Of a DNA stretch of 41,590 bases, positions 31,149 through 41,194 are shown in pieces. Every line of letters starts with the position of its first letter. The first letter of the stretch is position 1. The notes below the pieces were generated by a model. It saw nothing but the letters and a program-made list of their open reading frames with translations, searched no databases and was not told the origin of the DNA. Location: positions 1-41,590 of the forward strand of contig PCCI01000033.1 in NCBI GenBank assembly GCA_002731655.1, read 5' to 3'. Both the position numbers and the translations under genes were made by a program. This DNA comes from Methanobacteriota archaeon (GTDB lineage: Archaea; Thermoplasmatota; Poseidoniia; MGIII; CG-Epi1).

Positions 31149-31855
31149 ACTGCTTCCCCCCACGCGCTCTCGACGTCCGACGCTGCGACGCGGCCGTCGC
31201 GCAGCAGCAGCATGCGATCGGCGCGCGCCGCCAGCGCAGCATCGTGCGTTACCATCAGGATTGAGAGTTCGCTGTCGCCTGCGCATAATTCGTGGAACAG
31301 CTCCAATATTTCGCGCGACGTCGCGACGTCTAGGTTGCCGGTCGGCTCGTCGGCGAGCAGCAGCTTGCGGTCGCCGGCAATTGCGCGCGCAATCGCGACG
31401 CGCTGCGCCTGCCCCCCCGAAAGCTCGTCGGGACGATGTTGCGCCCGGTCGGCAAGGCCAACGCGCTCTAGCGCTGCCGCCGCATGCTGCTCCGCATCGG
31501 GCGGAGCAGCGCCCGCCAGCTCAAGTGCCAGCGTGACGTTGTCGAGCGCCGACAGGTGCGGTAGCAGGTGGAAATCCTGGAAAATCCAGCCGATGGTCGC
31601 TCGGCGCAGCTCGACCAGCGCATGCGGCGGCGGCTGGCCATAGGCGCAGCCATTAGCGTCGATGGTGCCGGAATCGGCCGCGAGCAGCCCGCCGATGATG
31701 TTGAGCAGCGTCGACTTCCCACACCCGGAAGGTCCCATCAGTGCGACCAGTTCGCCCGGTGCAACCTCGAAATCGACACCGGTCAGCACCTCGAGCCGCG
31801 TCCCGCCCGCGCCGAAGCCGTGGTGCAGGTCCTTCACCGAGAGCAGCGTCTCCAT
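31145..31855 (-). CDS. ABC transporter ATPase (MacB/LolD type)
   Basis: 236-aa ATPase of the same exporter. It has Walker A GPSGCGKST, Q-loop WIFQDFHLLPHL, signature LSGGQAQR, Walker B LLLADEPTG and switch MVTHDAAL, all intact. It lacks the zinc-ribbon extension of its partner ATPase. I chose ATG 31855 (METLLSVKDLHHGFG), with a TATA-like AGATATAGC at 31876-31884 about 25 bases upstream, instead of a GTG at 31873. It is the first gene of the operon, followed by the permease with a GTGA overlap. Confidence 0.94.
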   Translation of the reverse strand: METLLSVKDLHHGFGAGGTRLEVLTGVDFEVAPGELVALMGPSGCGKSTLLNIIGGLLAADSGTIDANGCAYGQPPPHALVELRRATIGWIFQDFHLLPHLSALDNVTLALELAGAAPPDAEQHAAAALERVGLADRAQHRPDELSGGQAQRVAIARAIAGDRKLLLADEPTGNLDVATSREILELFHELCAGDSELSILMVTHDAALAARADRMLLLRDGRVAASDVESAWGEAV

Positions 31856-31875
31856 TGCGGGCGATTCCTGCACGA

Positions 31876-31884
31876 GCTATATCT
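31876..31884 (-). promoter_or_regulatory. TATA box for the ABC exporter operon
   Basis: AGATATAGC on the minus strand, centred about 25 bases before ATG 31855, lies four bases past the cysteine desulfurase stop. Confidence 0.55.
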
Positions 31885-31887
31885 AGC

Positions 31888-33135
31888 TTAAGCAAAGCTC
31901 TGCTCGCCGCGACGCGAAGCTCCGGCAGAGCCGCCCAGCGTGCGCTGCGTCTCCTCGAGCGCGTCGACGAAAAGGTCGGCTTCCGCCGTGGTGTTATACA
32001 TGTAGAAGCTGGCGCGCGCCGAACCCTTGATTCCGCGCGAGTTGAACCAGGAATGGACGCAGTGCATCCCGCTGCGGATGGCGATATTGGCGTTCTCGTC
32101 AAGGTCCATCGCGATTTCGTGGCCGTCGAGTCCCGCCAAGTTGAACGAGAAGATGCCGCCGCGCCCCTCGGCTTCGGGCGGGCCAAGCAACGAAAGCCCC
32201 TCCATCCCCGCCAACTGCTTCGTCAGCCGCCTGTTCAGCGCGACCTCGTGTGCGTGGATTTCGTCGCGGCCGACTCCGGCGACGTAGTCGGCCGCAGCGC
32301 CAGCGCCAATCATCCCGCCGTAGTTCTGCAAACCCGCTTCGAAGCAGGATGGCGGCGGCAGGAATTCGCAGCCATCGTAGGTGGAGTTACGGACGGTCGA
32401 GCCGCCGGCGAAAGTCGGCTTCAGCGCCACCAGCGCGTCAGCCTTACCATAGAGCAGGCCGGTACCGCTGGGGCCACAAAACTTGTGCGCGCTGGCGGCC
32501 AGGAAATCGACGTCGAGCTTTTGCACGTCAACCTCGGCGTGCGGCGCTGACTGCGCCGCGTCGAGCAGCACCTGCGCACCGGCGTCGTGGCAGATTTCGG
32601 CGATTTCGCGCGCCGGGAGCGTGTAACCGTCAAGGTTGGAAGTGTGGACGAAGCTCGCCAGTTTGACGTCGGGCGTCAGCGCCTCCTTTAGCGCTTCCAA
32701 GTCGAAATAGACGTCATCGCGCGACGGGACGACTGCGTAGCGCACGCCGGTCCGCTCGCGGAGCACGTGCCACGGAATGACGTTGGAGTTGTGTTCGCGG
32801 TCGCTCGTCAGCACGGTGTCGCCGCGCTTCAGGTTCAGGCCCCAGGCGACGATGTTAATCGCTTCGGTCGTGTTGCGGGTGAATACTATTTCGCTCGCGT
32901 CAGCGGCACCGACGAACCGCTGCAGCTGCCCGCGCGCGGTCTCGTAGTGCTCGGTGACGTCGAAAGCCAGCTTGTGGAGCGAGCGGCCGCCGCAAGTCGG
33001 GAAGTTGCGGTAGTAGTTGTCCATCGCCCTAAGAACGGGCTCGGGCTTCATCGGCATGCAAGCGTTGTCGAGATAGACTGGAGGGTCGTCGCCCGCCAGC
33101 ACGGGGAAATCCTGCCGCAGCTTCAGCGGGTCCAC
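31888..33135 (-). CDS. SufS-like cysteine desulfurase
   Basis: PLP-dependent enzyme of 415 aa that removes sulfur from cysteine for Fe-S cluster or thio-modification pathways. Family features are VYLDNACMPMKP at the start, FTRNTTEAIN, SDREHNSNVIPW, LDAAQSAPHAEVDV (cofactor Asp/Gln/His region), the PLP-binding Lys218 in SAHKFCGPSG, and the catalytic Cys359 in IRSGMHCVHSW. This places it in class II (SufS/CsdA), with a short active-site loop. The start is GTG 33135, with CTCTTAACC about 24 bases upstream and overlapping the subtilase stop. No suf scaffold genes are adjacent. Confidence 0.93.
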   Translation of the reverse strand: MDPLKLRQDFPVLAGDDPPVYLDNACMPMKPEPVLRAMDNYYRNFPTCGGRSLHKLAFDVTEHYETARGQLQRFVGAADASEIVFTRNTTEAINIVAWGLNLKRGDTVLTSDREHNSNVIPWHVLRERTGVRYAVVPSRDDVYFDLEALKEALTPDVKLASFVHTSNLDGYTLPAREIAEICHDAGAQVLLDAAQSAPHAEVDVQKLDVDFLAASAHKFCGPSGTGLLYGKADALVALKPTFAGGSTVRNSTYDGCEFLPPPSCFEAGLQNYGGMIGAGAAADYVAGVGRDEIHAHEVALNRRLTKQLAGMEGLSLLGPPEAEGRGGIFSFNLAGLDGHEIAMDLDENANIAIRSGMHCVHSWFNSRGIKGSARASFYMYNTTAEADLFVDALEETQRTLGGSAGASRRGEQSFA

Positions 33136-33155
33136 GGTGTGCGAAGCTGCCCGCG

Positions 33156-33162
33156 GTTAAGA
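33156..33162 (-). promoter_or_regulatory. TATA-like element of the cysteine desulfurase gene
   Basis: TCTTAAC on the minus strand is centred about 24 bases before the GTG at 33135 and overlaps the subtilase stop codon (33157-33159). Confidence 0.45.
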
Positions 33163-35058
33163 GCTTGCGCTCCTGCGCCAGAAGAAAACGCTCGCTGCAC
33201 CGAGCAGTACCAGCAGGCCCGCCGCCAGCAACAGCAGCGGCAGCTCCGCTTCCGCGCCGGCATTCGGCAGCGGCTCGGCAAGGTGGATGGTAATGCCGAC
33301 CGGGGCGCTGACGCCTTCAGGGCCGGCCAGTCGCACCCAGAGCGTGTGGTTGCCCGGCTCGAGCCCGCTGTTATCGAGCGGGACGTAGAAATGGCCGTCG
33401 CGGGCGAGCAGTGTGTGCCAGCTATCGTAGAGCAGCACGTTGCGCCACTCGATGACGGTGGCGTTGCCGGGACCGCCTTTCAGGAAGTGGAGTTCGCCAT
33501 CCTGCCGCACGAACCAGCGCGTGATGTTGACCTCGCTGCTGGAGTTGCCGTCGTCGTAGGTCTCGCGGTGCGTCACCTGCGGGGTCTGCGGGTCGAGCGA
33601 GAGATTGATGGTTGGGTCAACCAGTTGTGCCTCAACCAGAGCCGCGTCGACCTCAGGGAAGCCCCAGCCATAGTCGTTGTTCGGTCTTACGGGATGCGAG
33701 AGCCAGCGGTATTCGGAAGTGGATTCCAGGATTGAGCGCACCATCAGCGGGCTCAGGTCGGGGTTGGCCTCGTTCAGCAGCGCGACCATGCCTGCCACCA
33801 GCGGCGTCGCCATGCTGGTGCCGGAGTAGGCGACATAGGTCGCCTCGCCAGATACGGCATCGTCATTCTGCACTGACCAGACCGAGGAGCCGATAGCGGC
33901 AATGTTGGGCTTGATGTAGCCTTCGTGCGTCGGTCCCTTGCTGGAGTAGATTGCCAACTCGCGGTCGTGCTCGGTCGCGCCGACCGTGATGACGTCGCGC
34001 GCTGCGCCCGGAGTGCCAATAGTGCCATAAGCAGCGGAATTGCCAGCGGCAATAGTTAACGCGATGCCCGCCGCCACCATCATGTTGGCAAGATATGTAA
34101 CTCTCTCTTCCTGCTCCTGAGTAAGCTCAACGACCCACACCCCGCCAAGCGACATTGAAGCGGCACGGATATTGTACTTCTCCTGGTTGTCAATGGTCCA
34201 CTGCATCCCGCGCATCACCTCTACGAAAGAGCCACTGCCACTGCCACTCAGCACCTTGACCCCTACCAGCTGCGCTCCCGGGGCAGCGCCGCGATAGAGT
34301 GCTCCGTAGGCTTCCTGCGAGCCTTCACCTGTGCCGGTCGAGATTCCAGCGCAATGTGAACCGTGGCCATGGTCATCATAGGGTGTCGCATTGCCAGAAG
34401 TATCATTTCCGTCGCGGGGTTCATCCAATGCATCATAAAAGGCAATGATTTTCTTCTGGCAGGGCGGATTCGGCACACCCTGGATAGTGGCGGCGGTGCA
34501 CTCCGCGTCGTCGTCCATATCGTTGATGCTCAAATGGTCGGGGTCAATGCCGGTATCGATAATCGCGACGGTGATGCCAGTGCCGTCGAATCCTAAATCC
34601 CAAACCGTATCTACATTGTGCTCCGGAATCGCGCCGTCGAGCAGCAGTTCGACGGGACTGTTGTGCGTCAGGAAGACGATGCCCGGCAACGCCAGCAACT
34701 CCGGCAATCGGTCAACCATGACAGAGCCAGCAATAATCGGTATGAGGTGGAAACGCCAGGTGGCTTCAAAACCGGCACCCTGCGCAAGCAGCTCTTCATC
34801 GGCGGCGGTCGGCATATGGTCAAAATCAACCAGTACCTCAATACGGCCGTTGATGACAAACTGCTCCTCGAGCAGCGCCAAGTCAAGCGCGTCGTGCATG
34901 CGGTTGCGGTCACGATCCATCGCAGTCCACTCCCACCAGCGCGTCTCGAGTGAGCCGGGCAATGCCTCGGCCGCCGCGACGGGCGCCACTTCCTCGGGAA
35001 GACCGAACGGCCCGACGCTGGAGAGCAACAGCAGTGCTGCCACAAGCAAGATACGCAT
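33157..35058 (-). CDS. Secreted subtilisin-like serine protease (S8), membrane-anchored
   Basis: 633-aa extracellular protease. A signal peptide (about residues 1-30) and an inhibitor-like propeptide (about 70-140; IEVLVDFDHMP) precede the S8 catalytic domain. The triad is Asp168 in IIDTGID, His232 in HGHGSHCAG and Ser414 in SGTSMATP, with the oxyanion-hole Asn339 in AAGNS. A C-terminal beta domain (VTHRETYDDGNSSSEVNITR onward) follows. A final hydrophobic helix (LPLLLLAAGLLVLLGAASVFFW) with RR looks like a membrane or sorting anchor. Acidic inserts near the active site (MDDDAEC) may bind calcium. It probably degrades protein outside the cell for nutrition. CTTAAG lies about 26 bases before the ATG. 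Confidence 0.94.
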   Translation of the reverse strand: MRILLVAALLLLSSVGPFGLPEEVAPVAAAEALPGSLETRWWEWTAMDRDRNRMHDALDLALLEEQFVINGRIEVLVDFDHMPTAADEELLAQGAGFEATWRFHLIPIIAGSVMVDRLPELLALPGIVFLTHNSPVELLLDGAIPEHNVDTVWDLGFDGTGITVAIIDTGIDPDHLSINDMDDDAECTAATIQGVPNPPCQKKIIAFYDALDEPRDGNDTSGNATPYDDHGHGSHCAGISTGTGEGSQEAYGALYRGAAPGAQLVGVKVLSGSGSGSFVEVMRGMQWTIDNQEKYNIRAASMSLGGVWVVELTQEQEERVTYLANMMVAAGIALTIAAGNSAAYGTIGTPGAARDVITVGATEHDRELAIYSSKGPTHEGYIKPNIAAIGSSVWSVQNDDAVSGEATYVAYSGTSMATPLVAGMVALLNEANPDLSPLMVRSILESTSEYRWLSHPVRPNNDYGWGFPEVDAALVEAQLVDPTINLSLDPQTPQVTHRETYDDGNSSSEVNITRWFVRQDGELHFLKGGPGNATVIEWRNVLLYDSWHTLLARDGHFYVPLDNSGLEPGNHTLWVRLAGPEGVSAPVGITIHLAEPLPNAGAEAELPLLLLAAGLLVLLGAASVFFWRRSASS

Positions 35059-35081
35059 ACCGCCCCTGCACTCGGGCGGGA

Positions 35082-35087
35082 CTTAAG
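35082..35087 (-). promoter_or_regulatory. TATA-like element of the subtilase gene
   Basis: CTTAAG is centred about 26 bases before the ATG at 35058 and overlaps the DUF255 gene's stop codon (35083-35085). Confidence 0.45.
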
Positions 35088-37125
35088 GATGCTGCGGTAG
35101 CGCAGCGCTAACCTGCTCTAGGTCCATTACGGGCTCCCGGCAGGCGAAGTCGCGGCAGATGTAGAGCGCCGGCCGGCCATCGACCAATGGCTTGCCGACC
35201 AGCGCCGGGAAAGGGGGCTGGTCGCCGACGGCGAAATCGTGGCGCGCCAGCATGCGACGCGGCAGGAAGTGCGCGGCCAGCGCCGCGTCGAACTCGGGCG
35301 TCGGGCCAGCACCGACCAGCACCAGCTCGACCGGGGGCTGCCGCAGCATCTGCACCGCCTCGAGCAGGCTGGTGCAACCCCACGGATGCACCCGCAGGTG
35401 GCTCGCCTCGGCTGCCATAATCGCCTCCGCCGCCTGCCGCAGGTCGTCGCGCGCGAAGTGCCATCCCAAGCGCACCAGCACTTGCGCCGCCACCCCGGTG
35501 GGCGACGGTGTTGCCCCGTCAAGAGGTTCGCGGTGGCGAAAGTAAAGCGATTCCTGGTCGCTACCGGCGGCCCACAAACTGCCATCATCGGCGCCGAAAA
35601 GCGCGAGCATTTCCTCGCCGAGCGCGAGCGCCCATTCCAGGTGCCACGGCGTGCCGCTCGCCTCATAGAGCGCCAGCATTCCCTCTGCCAGACAGGCGTA
35701 GTCGTCAAGGAACGCAGTCGGCCCCGCACGGCCATCACGCCACGACCGTAACAGCCGCCCCGCGGAGTCGACCAGGTTGTTCTGCAGAAAGGTCGCGGTC
35801 TTGCTGGCAGCTTTTAAATATCTATCATCCTGAAAAATATGGCAGGCTTCGGCCAGCGCAGATATGGCCAGGCCGTTCCACGCAGTTAGCACTTTATCGT
35901 CGCGTCCCGGCGGTTCGCGCTCCCGGCGGGCGGCGAGCAGTTTGTTGCGCGCCGCCGCGAGCAGCGCCTCGATTTTCACCCTTGTCTGCCCCAGCGTCTG
36001 CGCCACTTCCGGCAGCGGCAGCGGCGTGTGCAGCACGCTCTGCCCCTCCCAGTTACCTTGCGGGCTCACACCGTAAAATGCACAGAACGCCCGCGCCTCA
36101 TCGGGAGTGAGCAGTGCCCGGATTTCGGCGTCGCGCCAGACATAATACTTGCCCTCCACGCCCTCGGAATCAGCGTCCAGTGCCGACGCAAAACCGCCCT
36201 GCGGGAGCGCCATCCGCGCCAGTAGCCAGTCGAGCGTTTCGCGCGCCACGTCGCCGAAGACGGAATCGCCGGTAACCTGGAACGCCTCGATGTAGCAACG
36301 CGCCAGCTGCGCGTTGTCGTAGAGCATCTTCTCGAAGTGCGGCACCAGCCACTGCGTGTCGACCGAGTAACGCGCGAAGCCGCCCGCCAAGTGGTCGCGA
36401 ATGCCTCCCTGCGCCATCCCGCGCAATGTCGCCTGCCCCATTTCCAGAGCCCAGGCATCGCCGCTGTCGTGATGGTGGCGCAGCAGCGTGCGAAGCGTCC
36501 CGGGGCTGGGGAACTTGGGCGCGCCACCGAAACCGCCCCAGGCAGCATCGAAACTGGCGCGCCAGTGTGCTACGGCGGACGCGACCGCGTCGGCGGGCGC
36601 GTCCGCTTTTCCACCCTCGACGGCCTGCCCGCGCTGCAACGCCGCGGTCAGCGATTTGGCGCGCTGTAGCAGCTGCTCGCGGTCGCCCTCCCACGCCGTG
36701 GCGATGCGCCGTAGCAGCGTCGGGAAACCCTGCCTTCCATAGGCGTCGTGCGGCGGGAAGTAGGTACCGGCGAAGAACGGGCGCCCGTCAGGCGACAGGA
36801 AGACGGTCATCGGCCAGCCACCGCTGCCGCTCATCGCCTGTGTCGCGGCCATGTAGACTGCGTCGACGTCGGGCCGTTCCTCGCGGTCAACCTTGATGCA
36901 GACGAAATGCTCGTTCATTAACGCCGCGATCGCCTCATTCGCGAAGCTCTCGTGCTCCATCACGTGACACCAGTGGCAGGCCGAATAGCCAACCGAGAGC
37001 AGCAGCGGCTTCTCTTCGGCACGGGCGCGCGCGAACGCCTCATCGCCCCAGGGATACCAGTCGACTGGATTCTGCGCGTGCTGCAGCAGGTAGGGGCTAC
37101 TCTCCTGCGCCAGCCGGTTCGCCAT
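35083..37125 (-). CDS. DUF255 thioredoxin-like/six-hairpin glycosidase-like protein (YyaL family)
   Basis: 680-aa cytoplasmic protein of the YyaL/SPATA20 family. The N-terminal DUF255 thioredoxin-like domain begins [21 protein letters not shown]. It continues with the CxxC motif SACHWCHVM, then [11 protein letters not shown] and [16 protein letters not shown]. The rest is an alpha-helical toroid like that of N-acylglucosamine epimerases/six-hairpin enzymes ([49 protein letters not shown]). Length fits the family. The biochemical activity is not established. A palindromic TATATA at 37148-37156 serves it at about 26 bases and apparently also the divergent MscS gene. Confidence 0.93.
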   Translation of the reverse strand: MANRLAQESSPYLLQHAQNPVDWYPWGDEAFARARAEEKPLLLSVGYSACHWCHVMEHESFANEAIAALMNEHFVCIKVDREERPDVDAVYMAATQAMSGSGGWPMTVFLSPDGRPFFAGTYFPPHDAYGRQGFPTLLRRIATAWEGDREQLLQRAKSLTAALQRGQAVEGGKADAPADAVASAVAHWRASFDAAWGGFGGAPKFPSPGTLRTLLRHHHDSGDAWALEMGQATLRGMAQGGIRDHLAGGFARYSVDTQWLVPHFEKMLYDNAQLARCYIEAFQVTGDSVFGDVARETLDWLLARMALPQGGFASALDADSEGVEGKYYVWRDAEIRALLTPDEARAFCAFYGVSPQGNWEGQSVLHTPLPLPEVAQTLGQTRVKIEALLAAARNKLLAARREREPPGRDDKVLTAWNGLAISALAEACHIFQDDRYLKAASKTATFLQNNLVDSAGRLLRSWRDGRAGPTAFLDDYACLAEGMLALYEASGTPWHLEWALALGEEMLALFGADDGSLWAAGSDQESLYFRHREPLDGATPSPTGVAAQVLVRLGWHFARDDLRQAAEAIMAAEASHLRVHPWGCTSLLEAVQMLRQPPVELVLVGAGPTPEFDAALAAHFLPRRMLARHDFAVGDQPPFPALVGKPLVDGRPALYICRDFACREPVMDLEQVSAALPQHP

Positions 37126-37147
37126 CGGGGGCGAAAACTGCAGTCAT

Positions 37148-37156
37148 TATATACCG
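37148..37156. promoter_or_regulatory. Shared TATA box for DUF255 and MscS genes
   Basis: TTATATACC contains a symmetric TATATA. Its centre is about 26 bases from the ATG at 37125 (minus) and about 24 from the ATG at 37175 (plus), so both leaderless transcripts could use it. Confidence 0.6.
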
Positions 37157-37174
37157 CCATGGCAACCCCGCACC

Positions 37175-38068
37175 ATGTCTAGCTGCCTCGACAGCCTACC
37201 CAATAGCCTCGAACCAACTTACGGCTGCGCCACGGAAATCGTGTCGACCGGGCCGATTGCGGCGCTGCTGATTCTCGTCATCGGGATTCCACTCATCAAG
37301 ATTGCCAAGAAATACCTCCAGCGGCTGTTCGACCGGACTGAAACCCTTGACGAGAGCATCGAGAACTTCATCTTCCGCATTGCGGGCGTGGCGATGTGGG
37401 CTATCCTGCTGCTGACCGCCGCTAGCGAGCTGGGAATCAATGTAACAGGAATCGTCGCGGCGCTCGGTATTGTCGGACTGGCGGTCGCCTTCGCGTCGCA
37501 GGACACGATGGAGAACATCATCGCCGGTATTTTCATCATCGTCGACCGACCGTTCCGCGAAGGGGAGCGTATCCTGCTGCCCAAGAAAATCGGCGGCCTC
37601 TACAGCAGCTGGGGCGATGTGCAGGAAATCGGCCTGCGCACCACCACCGTCCGCTCGACCGACGGGGTTATGCTCACCATCCCAAACAAGCTGCTGACCA
37701 AGGATGCGGTCGCCAACTTCAGCCACCGCCGCGACATGCAGCTGCGTGTGCGCATCCGACTCGGCCTCACACCAACGTGGAGCAACGTTACGAAGGCCGA
37801 AGCAATCGTCAAGGATATCGCGAAGAACCATCCCGACATCTGCCAGGAAAAACCGAAGCCGCCGGAAGCGGTCCTGCGCGATTTCGGCGACCAGGACGTA
37901 GTCATGGAAATCCGCTACTACGTCGAGAACGCCAAGCGGATGCGCCCTTCGAAATCGTTCTTCGTCACCGAAATTCTGCGTCGCTTCGAAGAAGAGAAGG
38001 TCACGCTGGCGTTCCCAGTGCGCATTAACATGAATAGCGACGTGGAACTAAGCGACCTCGGGTTCTAA
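37175..38068 (+). CDS. mscS: Small-conductance mechanosensitive channel (MscS family)
   Basis: 297-aa channel opened by membrane tension to release solutes during osmotic downshock. Three membrane helices are visible: TM1 around PIAALLILVIGIPLI, TM2 around VAMWAILLLTAASELGI, and the pore-lining TM3 region GIVAALGIVGLAVAFASQDTM, leading into NIIAGIFIIVDRPFREGE. The beta domain that follows holds the family signature DVQEIGLRTTTVRSTDG and IPNKLL, and the C-terminal alpha/beta domain ends near 38068. A perfect 9-bp inverted repeat follows the stop at once. The start ATG is about 24 bases from the shared TATA box. Confidence 0.94.
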   Translation: MSSCLDSLPNSLEPTYGCATEIVSTGPIAALLILVIGIPLIKIAKKYLQRLFDRTETLDESIENFIFRIAGVAMWAILLLTAASELGINVTGIVAALGIVGLAVAFASQDTMENIIAGIFIIVDRPFREGERILLPKKIGGLYSSWGDVQEIGLRTTTVRSTDGVMLTIPNKLLTKDAVANFSHRRDMQLRVRIRLGLTPTWSNVTKAEAIVKDIAKNHPDICQEKPKPPEAVLRDFGDQDVVMEIRYYVENAKRMRPSKSFFVTEILRRFEEEKVTLAFPVRINMNSDVELSDLGF

Positions 38069-38094
38069 CTGCACAGCTAATGATTGCTGTGCAG
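38069..38094. repeat. Perfect 9-bp inverted repeat after mscS
   Basis: CTGCACAGC (38069-38077) is followed by eight loop bases and its exact complement GCTGTGCAG (38086-38094), starting on the base after the mscS stop. No T-run follows, so a bacterial-style terminator is unlikely. It may be an RNA 3' hairpin or an operator upstream of the SOD gene. Confidence 0.7.
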
Positions 38095-38205
38095 AGCGCA
38101 ACCTATCTGGCTTCGCCCTGCTCGGTCAGCGGTTGCTGAAGACGGTCCTGACTCACCCTGAAGACAGCCTTAAATCGCACTACAGGCTCGCCCGCCGGAG
38201 ATAGA
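38095..38205 (+). promoter_or_regulatory. SOD upstream region with TATA and Shine-Dalgarno elements
   Basis: CTTAAAT at 38169-38175 is a TATA candidate about 34 bases before the ATG at 38206. GGAG at 38197-38200 lies five bases from the ATG and matches a ribosome binding site, implying a short leader. Nothing else is seen in this stretch. Confidence 0.5.
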
Positions 38206-38835
38206 ATGAGCTTCACAGTCCCCGACCTGCCGTACGCTTTCGACGCACTCGAACCCCACATCGACGCGCGCACGATGGAAATCCACCACGACAAGCACCA
38301 CGCCGCCTATGTTAACATGCTTAACGCCGCGGTCGAAGCCGCCGGCGACGCCTGCGCCGGCAAGTCAGTCGAAGAACTGATTTGCAACCTTGACGCGGTG
38401 CCGGAAGCGCAGCGCGGCGCGGTGCGCAACCATGGCGGTGGCCACTTCAACCACTCACTTTTCTGGAGCGTCATGGCCGCCGACGGCGGGTCGCCTGGCG
38501 GGGAACTGGCTGCGGCCATCGACGCAGCCTTCGAGTCGCTGGACGGCCTCAAGGAAGCACTGCACAAGGCGGGCATGACCCGCTTCGGCTCCGGCTGGGC
38601 ATGGCTCTGCTCCGACGGGGGCAAGCTCAGTACCTGCTCGACCGCCAACCAGGACAACCCGCTGATGGGGCCGGCGCACGGTGGGCACGACTGTGGCACC
38701 CCCATCCTGGGGGTGGACGTCTGGGAGCACGCCTACTACCTGCGCTACCAGAACCTGCGCGGCGACTACCTCAATGCCTGTTGTAAAGTCCTAAACTGGG
38801 CTGAAGTCAACCGGCGCTACGCCGAAACGCTCTGA
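38206..38835 (+). CDS. sod: Superoxide dismutase, Fe/Mn family (Mn-type residues)
   Basis: 209-aa cytoplasmic superoxide dismutase. Predicted metal ligands are His27 (MEIHHDKHH), His83 (HFNHSLFW), Asp171 and His175 ([11 protein letters not shown]). A Gly-rich NHGGGH segment combined with Gln149 in [10 protein letters not shown] is the pattern of the manganese form rather than iron SOD, though cambialistic use is possible. Seven cysteines are present, including a CC pair near the C-terminus, which is more than usual for the family. It removes superoxide, which points to aerobic life. It follows mscS but has its own promoter-like element and SD site. Confidence 0.96.
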   Translation: MSFTVPDLPYAFDALEPHIDARTMEIHHDKHHAAYVNMLNAAVEAAGDACAGKSVEELICNLDAVPEAQRGAVRNHGGGHFNHSLFWSVMAADGGSPGGELAAAIDAAFESLDGLKEALHKAGMTRFGSGWAWLCSDGGKLSTCSTANQDNPLMGPAHGGHDCGTPILGVDVWEHAYYLRYQNLRGDYLNACCKVLNWAEVNRRYAETL

Positions 38836-38841
38836 AACGGG

Positions 38842-41087
<2,246 letters not shown>

Positions 41088-41092
41088 TCACC
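41088..41092 (-). promoter_or_regulatory. Shine-Dalgarno site of gdhA
   Basis: GGTGA lies six bases before the gdhA ATG. A TATA candidate TATTAT lies at 41108-41114, leaving room for a short leader. Confidence 0.5.
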
Positions 41093-41165
41093 CGGTTAAG
41101 TGCCCGGATAATAGGCGACCCGAATGCTCGTTAAAACACTATTCTTTCTTACTTCGAGTAAGCAG

Positions 41166-41173
41166 TTATATAG
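41166..41173 (+). promoter_or_regulatory. TATA box of the terminal gene
   Basis: TTATATAG is centred about 26 bases before the ATG at 41195, as expected for a leaderless transcript. Confidence 0.6.
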
Positions 41174-41194
41174 ACTAATAACAAATTGGTGGCT

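Noticed and set aside
31149-31286. Extension of the ABC permease upstream of 31148
   Set aside because: It lies over the ATPase gene in another frame, and the GTGA overlap at 31148 is typical of this genome.
38069-38094. Intrinsic bacterial-type terminator after mscS
   Set aside because: The hairpin is not followed by a T-run and archaeal termination does not normally need a hairpin.
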